64,000 bases of DNA from Parapedobacter sp. SGR-10 (GTDB taxonomy: Bacteria > Bacteroidota > Bacteroidia > Sphingobacteriales > Sphingobacteriaceae). Below the pieces are notes generated by a model that saw nothing but the letters and a program-made list of their open reading frames with translations, was not told where the DNA came from and ran no database searches. The position numbers and the translations under genes are program-made. How positions within the stretch are numbered: position 1 is the first letter of the stretch; each line of letters starts with the position of its first letter. The stretch covers positions 310,001 through 374,000 of the forward strand of contig NZ_JAAJTJ010000002.1 of assembly GCF_011030405.1 (NCBI RefSeq), in the 5' to 3' direction. Of this stretch, positions 58,548-64,000 are shown piece by piece.

Positions 58548-60410
58548 ATGTCCAGCGGTTTGAATATGAGAATAGGCTATACTGGTTTTATGTATATACT
58601 GTGGATAGTAGGCATCATGCATTCGGTCGCCTTTGCCCAGCAGCCGTTTCAATTTGCTTTGGTCACGGACACGCATGTGGGGGGGGCTACGGGAGCGGAA
58701 GATCTGCGGCGTACGGTGGCAGATCTCAATCAGCGTATAGATATCGATTTTGTGGTTTTGTCGGGCGATGTGACCGAGTTTGGATCGGATGAGGAATTGC
58801 GGTTGGCCAAGCAGATTTTGGATAGTCTCCAAAAACCATTGTATATCATTCCGGGCAACCACGATAGCAATTGGTCAGAGAGCGGAGCAAATAGTTTTCG
58901 GCAGGTATTTGGCGGAGAGACTTTCTTTTTTGAACACAAGGGATACCAATTTATGGGCACGACTTCGGGCCCCAATATGCGGATGAGCCCCGGCCAGATT
59001 CCCCGGGAAAATCTGGTATGGATGGATTCAATCTTTCGGGTATATACCGATAACCCCTTGGTATTCATCAACCATTATCCCTTAGATTCCTCGCTGAACA
59101 ACTGGTTTGAAGCTATCGATCGGTTGAAAACAAGAAATATACGGTTGGCTTTGTGCGGGCATGGACACCAAAACCGATTGTACGATTGGGAAGGAATTCC
59201 GGGGGTGATGAACAGATCCAATCTAAGGGCAAAGGAGGCCGTCGGGGGATACAACATTATTCATCTCACCCGTGATTCGGCATTTTTCCGGGTACGTAGG
59301 CCTCTTGAGCGTACGGAGAACGTTTGGTTGAAAATTCCCTTAGGACTGAACAATGTTATGCCGGAACAACCGAAGAGGCCCGATTATACAGTCAATTCGA
59401 CTTATGGAAGGCGTGTACTTTGGGAATACCGGGATCACGGAGATATCGGCTCCGGGATGGATACAGACGGTCGTTTTATTTTTGCGGCAAATACTGTGGG
59501 GGAGATTTATGCGTTAGATATACATGACGGTAGACGCGTATGGTCTTTTAAAACTGGAGGAAAGGTTTATTCTACTCCGGCTTATGCGAAGGGTGTGGTA
59601 GTCGTGGGTTCTTCCGATCATGGGATTTATGGATTGGATGCTAAGACAGGAATGCTATTGTGGAAGGTGAAGACCAGCAAGGCAGTATTGGGTTCTCCGG
59701 TAATAGATGGAGATAAAGTGTACATCGGAGGCTCGGATGGTACTTTTCGTTGTCTTGATCTTCGGGACGGTAGATTGGTTTGGGCTTTTGACAGTGTGAA
59801 AGGATACGTTTCGGCACGCCCAACCTTAGTTGGTAATAAGGTCATTTTTGGGAGTTGGGAAAATGGTTTTTATGCATTGGACAAAAGAACGGGTAACGTA
59901 ATCTGGGAGTGGGACAACGGTTATAGCAACAGGATGTTTTCTGCGGCGGCATGTTATCCGGTGGTGACCAATGGACGTGTTTTTATTGTTGCGCCGGATC
60001 GGTATATGACGGCTTTGGATTTAAAAAGTGGAAAAGTTGTCTGGAGGGAAAAGAAAGAGGGTATTCGGGTACGCGAATCGATCGGCCTTGCACCCAATGG
60101 AAAGTATGTATATGCCAAGACGATGGACGGTGAATTGATCGGCGTGTCTGTGCACAAGGATAGTATGTCCATAGATTGGCACTCGGCGTTGAAATTACCT
60201 TATGATATCTCGCCAACGGCTATTGTTAGCTCGTCCGATTTGACTTTTGTGCCCAGCCATAGTGGTTTGTTGTCCGCGGTAGACCCCAAGACAGGTCAGG
60301 TGAGATGGCAGTATAAAATAGCTGAAGGGATGGTCAATCCACCGTTGGTATGGAAGCATTCTGTGTTTGTAAGTACGATGGACGGCAAAATAGTCGCCTT
60401 GCGTATCTGA
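58548..60410 (+). CDS. Metallophosphoesterase fused to a PQQ-type beta-propeller
   Basis: This 620-aa protein has a signal peptide (ends A-F-A-Q). The calcineurin-like phosphoesterase domain (about 35-270) shows D-T-H-V-G, S-G-D-V-T-E, P-G-N-H-D-S, N-H-Y-P and G-H-G-H metal ligands. It is followed by a PQQ_2/WD-type propeller (300-620) with repeated blades such as V-Y-I-G-G-S-D-G-T-F-R-C-L-D and G-S-S-D-H-G-I-Y-G-L-D. Start codon choice: TTG 58,545, ATG 58,548 or ATG 58,566. It may dephosphorylate a ligand near the envelope. It is unlinked to phosphate genes but lies in the MurNAc locus. Confidence 0.83.
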   Translation: MSSGLNMRIGYTGFMYILWIVGIMHSVAFAQQPFQFALVTDTHVGGATGAEDLRRTVADLNQRIDIDFVVLSGDVTEFGSDEELRLAKQILDSLQKPLYIIPGNHDSNWSESGANSFRQVFGGETFFFEHKGYQFMGTTSGPNMRMSPGQIPRENLVWMDSIFRVYTDNPLVFINHYPLDSSLNNWFEAIDRLKTRNIRLALCGHGHQNRLYDWEGIPGVMNRSNLRAKEAVGGYNIIHLTRDSAFFRVRRPLERTENVWLKIPLGLNNVMPEQPKRPDYTVNSTYGRRVLWEYRDHGDIGSGMDTDGRFIFAANTVGEIYALDIHDGRRVWSFKTGGKVYSTPAYAKGVVVVGSSDHGIYGLDAKTGMLLWKVKTSKAVLGSPVIDGDKVYIGGSDGTFRCLDLRDGRLVWAFDSVKGYVSARPTLVGNKVIFGSWENGFYALDKRTGNVIWEWDNGYSNRMFSAAACYPVVTNGRVFIVAPDRYMTALDLKSGKVVWREKKEGIRVRESIGLAPNGKYVYAKTMDGELIGVSVHKDSMSIDWHSALKLPYDISPTAIVSSSDLTFVPSHSGLLSAVDPKTGQVRWQYKIAEGMVNPPLVWKHSVFVSTMDGKIVALRI

Positions 60411-60481
60411 TAGGATAAGTGATTAAATTCGGAGATAAAGCTGTTTGAAAAAAATATTATATTCGTGCGGTAATTTAAGGT

Positions 60482-60500
60482 TGCGTTTTTTTGCGTATCT
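60482..60500 (+). promoter_or_regulatory. Tandem TGCRT motif before murQ
   Basis: Two TGCGT units at 60,482 and 60,492 (cores 60,483 and 60,493, 10-bp step) over T7, ending TATC as in the namZ site. It is 42 bp before the murQ start. Confidence 0.62.
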
Positions 60501-60541
60501 GGTTTTAGAGGCGCATATTTACGTATGTTTTTAGGATTTAG

Positions 60542-61378
60542 ATGGATGAACTGATGATCAATGCAACAAATACTACAGAGAAAGATTCCTATTACCGGGA
60601 TCTGGATAAAATGTCTATTCATGAGCTGCTGACCAACATCAACAAGGAAGATAAAACGGTTCCCCATGTTGTGGAAAAGGCCATACCCCAGATTGAACAA
60701 TTGGTCGAAGTGGCCGTAGACAGGATGCAAAAAGGGGGAAGGCTTTTTTATATAGGTGCCGGGACAAGTGGGCGTTTAGGTATTCTGGACGCTTCGGAAT
60801 GTCCTCCTACGTATGGTGTGCCGTTTGATTGGGTGATAGGATTGATTGCCGGAGGCGATGTCGCTATTCGCAAGGCTGTAGAATTTGCGGAAGACGATGA
60901 GGAGCAGGCGTGGAAAGATCTGGAGGAATATGCCATCAATGCCGACGATATTGTCATCGGTATTGCGGCTTCGGGCACGACTCCCTATGTCATAGGAGGC
61001 CTACGGGAAGCCAATCGCCATGGTGTGGCTACAGGCTGTATCGTTTGTAATGGTGGAACGCCTGTCGCCAAGGAAGCGGCCTATCCCGTAGAAGTGATCG
61101 TAGGTCCCGAGTTTGTGACTGGATCGACCAGGATGAAAGCGGGAACAGCGCAAAAATTAGTGCTCAATATGATCAGTACCTCTGTTATGATCCAACTGGG
61201 CAGGGTTAAAGGCAATAAGATGGTAGATATGCAACTGTCCAACCACAAACTGGTCGGGCGGGGTGTCAGGATGGTCATGGCCGAGACGGGGGTGGATGAG
61301 GATACGGCCACGGCCTTGATCGAAGAATTTGGTAATGTCCGTAAGGCTATCGATAATTTTCATCAAAACGCGCATTAG
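60542..61378 (+). CDS. murQ: N-acetylmuramic acid 6-phosphate etherase
   Basis: This 278-aa enzyme has the SIS domain with A-G-T-S-G-R-L-G near residues 75-82 and the catalytic D-A-S-E-C-P-P-T-Y-G, then G-I-A-A-S-G-T-T-P-Y. MurQ splits MurNAc-6-phosphate to GlcNAc-6-phosphate and D-lactate in the cytoplasm. It needs a MurNAc kinase (MurK) or PTS upstream; none is seen in the window. Context with NamZ supports MurNAc recycling. It begins after the third copy of the motif. Confidence 0.95.
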   Translation: MDELMINATNTTEKDSYYRDLDKMSIHELLTNINKEDKTVPHVVEKAIPQIEQLVEVAVDRMQKGGRLFYIGAGTSGRLGILDASECPPTYGVPFDWVIGLIAGGDVAIRKAVEFAEDDEEQAWKDLEEYAINADDIVIGIAASGTTPYVIGGLREANRHGVATGCIVCNGGTPVAKEAAYPVEVIVGPEFVTGSTRMKAGTAQKLVLNMISTSVMIQLGRVKGNKMVDMQLSNHKLVGRGVRMVMAETGVDEDTATALIEEFGNVRKAIDNFHQNAH

Positions 61379-61441
61379 GGTTGGGAATAATGAGTAGTGC
61401 GTATGGAGATGATTGTATAGCTTTTTAATTTATAGAAATGT

Positions 61442-61505
61442 ATATATCGCAATACGTACGTCCCCCGTCGCAATACTCAATACGCATATCGCAATACGCT
61501 ATTAA
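61442..61505. repeat. Degenerate heptanucleotide repeat array
   Basis: The unit GCAATAC recurs with starts separated by multiples of 7 bp (61,449, 61,470, 61,477 as TCAATAC and 61,491), the intervening heptads being variants such as GTACGTC and GCATATC. It lies in the gap before the symporter gene. Confidence 0.6.
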
Positions 61506-61520
61506 CTTTTAAATCAGATT

Positions 61521-63023
61521 ATGACCCCTCTAGTTTTACTTTCATTTTTGGTCGTTTATTTTGGAATATTGCTGAGCGTAGCTTATTTTACTTCCAAAAA
61601 GACTTCCGATAATTCCACGTTTTTTGTAGCCAACCGTAGTGCCAAGTGGTATATGGTAGCCTTCGGTATGATCGGAGTGGCGTTGTCGGGTGTGACTTTT
61701 ATTTCCGTTCCGGGGGATATCGGGAATGCCCCCGCAGGTCTGCAACCCAACAATTTTAGTTACTTCCAATTTGTATTGGGCAATGCACTGGGCTTTATCG
61801 TCATTGCCTATGTCCTGTTGCCCCTGTATTACAGGATGCAGCTGACCTCCATATATACGTATCTGGAGGAGCGATTGGGACATAGAAGCTACAAGTCTGG
61901 TGCGATGATTTTCCTAATTTCCCGAACCATCGGTTCGGCTTTCAGGCTCTATTTGGTGGCCATTGTCTTGCAGCGCTATATCTTTGATGCTTGGAATGTG
62001 CCTTTTATTGTGACGGTAGCTATTTGTTTGGTATTGATCTGGCTGTACACGAATAAGGGGGGCTTGAAAACAATCATCATCACGGATATGATGCAGACGA
62101 CTTGTCTGGTGTTGGCGGTGGTGCTTTCGATTTATTTTATGGCTGATGGATTGGGATGGAGCGTGACAGAGGCACTGGAAAAAGTGAAGGAAAGTTCATA
62201 TTCCAAGATTTTCGTGTGGGAAAACCTCCTGGGCGATACCAGACATGTGCTGAAGCATATTATAGGAGGTATGTTCGTGACCATAGCCATGACAGGATTG
62301 GATCAGGATCTGATGCAGAAGAACTTGAGCATGAAAACCATTGGAGAGGCGCAGAAGAATATGATGACTTTTACCGGGATATTCGTGGTCATCAATATCT
62401 TCTTCCTTGCGGTGGGCGCGTTGTTGTATTTCTACGCCGAAGCAAATGGTATAAGCATAGCCGAACTCGGCAAGTCCGATTACCTCTATCCGGAGATTGC
62501 CTTGAATTATCTGGGTATGGTGCCGGGTACTGTATTTATGATGGGATTGACGGCGGCAACCTTTGCAACAACGGATTCGGCATTGACAGCATTGACAACA
62601 TCTTATTGTGTGGATTTTCTGGATTTCAACAAAAAGGAAGATCCGAATGATCCTAAACTGGTCAAACAAAGGAATGTTGTCCATTTGGGTTTTTCGATTG
62701 TCATGCTCCTTGTGATTTTATTGTTTCATGTGATCAACGATGATTCGGTCGTGACAGCTATTTTCAAAGTGGCAGGTTATACATATGGCCCGCTTTTGGG
62801 TCTGTTCTCCTTTGGCATATTGACCAAGCTTCGCGTGAGAGACGGTATCGTGCCTTATATCTGTGTGATCTCTCCGATATTGATCTTTTTGCTCGCACAA
62901 TATGTATTGCCCTATACGGCTTATAAGATCGGATTTGAACTTATTGTCTATAATGGGTTGATTACCTTTTTGTTGCTATGGGCGACTTCGCCGGGGAGAA
63001 TTGTTGACCATAAAAACCTATAA
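61521..63023 (+). CDS. Sodium:solute symporter (putative MurNAc/amino-sugar transporter)
   Basis: This 500-aa SSS-family transporter has about 13 helices. The first helices carry A-N-R-S-A-K-W-Y and G-V-A-L-S-G-V-T-F-I-S-V-P. Mid-protein motifs include G-L-D-Q-D-L-M-Q-K-N-L and M-G-L-T-A-A-T-F-A-T-T-D-S-A-L-T. In Tannerella forsythia a similar MurT-type transporter lies beside NamZ and MurQ, so MurNAc is a good guess. It lacks the coiled-coil insertion of the 20,319 symporter. Confidence 0.88.
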   Translation: MTPLVLLSFLVVYFGILLSVAYFTSKKTSDNSTFFVANRSAKWYMVAFGMIGVALSGVTFISVPGDIGNAPAGLQPNNFSYFQFVLGNALGFIVIAYVLLPLYYRMQLTSIYTYLEERLGHRSYKSGAMIFLISRTIGSAFRLYLVAIVLQRYIFDAWNVPFIVTVAICLVLIWLYTNKGGLKTIIITDMMQTTCLVLAVVLSIYFMADGLGWSVTEALEKVKESSYSKIFVWENLLGDTRHVLKHIIGGMFVTIAMTGLDQDLMQKNLSMKTIGEAQKNMMTFTGIFVVINIFFLAVGALLYFYAEANGISIAELGKSDYLYPEIALNYLGMVPGTVFMMGLTAATFATTDSALTALTTSYCVDFLDFNKKEDPNDPKLVKQRNVVHLGFSIVMLLVILLFHVINDDSVVTAIFKVAGYTYGPLLGLFSFGILTKLRVRDGIVPYICVISPILIFLLAQYVLPYTAYKIGFELIVYNGLITFLLLWATSPGRIVDHKNL

Positions 63024-63050
63024 AGTTTCCAAAACCTTATGGGTTTAACC

Positions 63051-63081
63051 TTGTACGTGCCAAAAAATTACGTTAAGTTTG
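63051..63081 (+). promoter_or_regulatory. Promoter of the purine nucleoside phosphorylase gene
   Basis: TTG (63,051-63,053), a 20-bp spacer and TAAGTTTG (63,074-63,081) match the consensus. The start would be about 15 nt before the ATG at 63,102, supporting that start codon and a separate transcript from the symporter. Confidence 0.62.
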
Positions 63082-63101
63082 AACAAATAGTTTATGCACG
63101 T

Positions 63102-63917
63102 ATGTATCATTTAATAGACGACACCGTAGATTATATTCGAAAAAAGATAGGAGACTTCACCCCGGAATTCGGGATTATATTGGGTACAGGATTGGGCAAG
63201 GTCGTGGATGACATACAGATCGAGCATCAATTGATGTATGCCAATATTCCTAACTTCCCGATTTCTACGGTCGAATTCCACTCCGGAAAACTAATATTTG
63301 GGTATCTCAACGGACGAAAGATTGTCGCTATGCAAGGGAGATTGCACTATTACGAAGGCTATTCTATGCAGGAAATTACCTTTCCCGTTCGGGTCATGAA
63401 ATCGCTGGGTATCCAAAAATTATTTGTTTCGAATGCATCGGGTTCCTTACAGCCGGGAATCAGAAAAGGCGAGCTTGGCATTATTGAAGATCATATCAAT
63501 TTATTGCCCGACAACCCCCTTAGAGGCCCTAATGACGACCGTTATGGCTCTCGCTTTCCGGATATGAATGCACCCTATGACAAGGTCATGATCGAGCAAG
63601 GTATGCAGATCGCGGCACAGCTTGGCGTGGCGGCCCATAAGGTTGTTTATGTAGCTACACCGGGTCCAAATCTGGAAACCCGTGCGGAATACCGTTATAT
63701 GCGTATCATCGGTGGAGATATTGTAGGGATGAGTACCGTGCCCGAAGTAATCGTGGCCAACCACATGGGACTGCCGGTCTTTGCCATTTCGGTGATTACC
63801 GATGAAGGTTTTCACGAGGATTTACAGCCGGTATCCCTGGCAGAGATCGTCGCTGTAGCGACTGAGGCCGAACCTCGGCTCACGGCTATACTAAAAGAAT
63901 TACTTGCATTGCAATAA
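63102..63917 (+). CDS. Purine nucleoside phosphorylase
   Basis: This 271-aa trimeric-type PNP carries G-T-G-L-G near residue 29, H-S-G-K-L-I-F-G, R-L-H-Y-Y-E-G-Y, S-N-A-S-G-S-L and the end block V-I-T-D-E-G-F. It splits inosine or guanosine with phosphate to give base and ribose-1-phosphate. ATG 63,102 (M-Y-H-L-I-D-D) is used; 21 more codons upstream are open, but they precede the promoter. It is probably unrelated to the MurNAc unit. Confidence 0.93.
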   Translation: MYHLIDDTVDYIRKKIGDFTPEFGIILGTGLGKVVDDIQIEHQLMYANIPNFPISTVEFHSGKLIFGYLNGRKIVAMQGRLHYYEGYSMQEITFPVRVMKSLGIQKLFVSNASGSLQPGIRKGELGIIEDHINLLPDNPLRGPNDDRYGSRFPDMNAPYDKVMIEQGMQIAAQLGVAAHKVVYVATPGPNLETRAEYRYMRIIGGDIVGMSTVPEVIVANHMGLPVFAISVITDEGFHEDLQPVSLAEIVAVATEAEPRLTAILKELLALQ

Positions 63918-64000
63918 AGTCTAATTTATCCTTTATTTTTGTCCGGTATTGCTTTATGTACATGAGTAGTTTGACGAGAGGTTTATTTGGTTTGTGCTTC

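Noticed and set aside
1..64000. CRISPR arrays
   Set aside because: No set of regularly spaced identical repeats of 25-40 bp was seen; the heptamer array at 61,442 is too short and irregular.

Overview
The window looks like a chromosome segment of a Bacteroidota bacterium of the Sphingobacteriaceae type (Sphingobacterium/Pedobacter-like). The evidence is SusC/SusD pairs, gldD, TAnnTTTG promoter elements, the tiny bS22/AURKAIP1-type protein, and weak Shine-Dalgarno sequences. No species name can be read from the sequence.

Positions 1 to about 15,740 are the right-hand part of an integrative conjugative element (ICE) of the CTnDOT-like Bacteroidetes type. It is visibly richer in G+C than what follows. 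In order it holds a partial gene, traE, a conserved unknown, a 30-aa ORF, traF, traG (VirB4 ATPase), three tandem related secreted proteins (the first TraI-like), traJ, traK, a TraL-position protein, traM and traN. After these come an MT-A70 adenine methyltransferase, two unknown genes sharing a C-terminal module, a winged-helix-like protein, a 53-aa protein and a large serine recombinase. The recombinase reading frame ends inside a tRNA-Arg(CCU) gene on the opposite strand, which marks the element's right junction. The left end, relaxase and coupling protein are outside the window.

From about 15,781 to 22,020 the DNA is chromosomal: peroxiredoxin, thioredoxin and a DUF6952-like protein, then a candidate small RNA. 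An apparent four-gene operon follows: secreted PIG-L deacetylase, 65-aa membrane protein, 41-aa membrane protein, and sodium:solute symporter.

Positions 22,066 to 39,101 hold a single-strand (minus) alginate utilisation locus. Its genes are a GntR/FCD regulator, PL17 oligoalginate lyase, KdgF cupin, esterase, beta-helix lipoprotein, MFS transporter, DEH-reductase-like SDR, SusC, SusD, a surface lipoprotein and two PL6 lyases. Two palindromes (TTGGTCAACCAA and TTGGTTAACCAA) sit on the promoter in front of the GntR gene. The inferred flow is: extracellular lyases cut alginate, SusCD imports the oligomers, PL17 releases unsaturated uronate, KdgF converts it to DEH, and the SDR reduces DEH to KDG. 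KDG kinase and aldolase are not in the window.

Positions 39,467 to 46,966 are housekeeping: HU, a TPR protein, bS22-like protein, RNase G/E, gldD, aroE, a TPR protein, a NifU-type protein, a CarboxypepD_reg protein and RidA.

Positions 47,100 to 63,917 look like a peptidoglycan-sugar scavenging locus: a GHL10/DigH-like hydrolase, a NamZ-type exo-N-acetylmuramidase, SusC, SusD, two surface lipoproteins, a GH18 hydrolase, a metallophosphoesterase/PQQ-propeller protein, MurQ and a sodium:solute symporter, then purine nucleoside phosphorylase. Three gaps in this locus (before namZ, susC and murQ) share a tandem TGCRT motif with a 10-bp step. This points to one unknown regulator and is the most interesting unexplained signal in the window.
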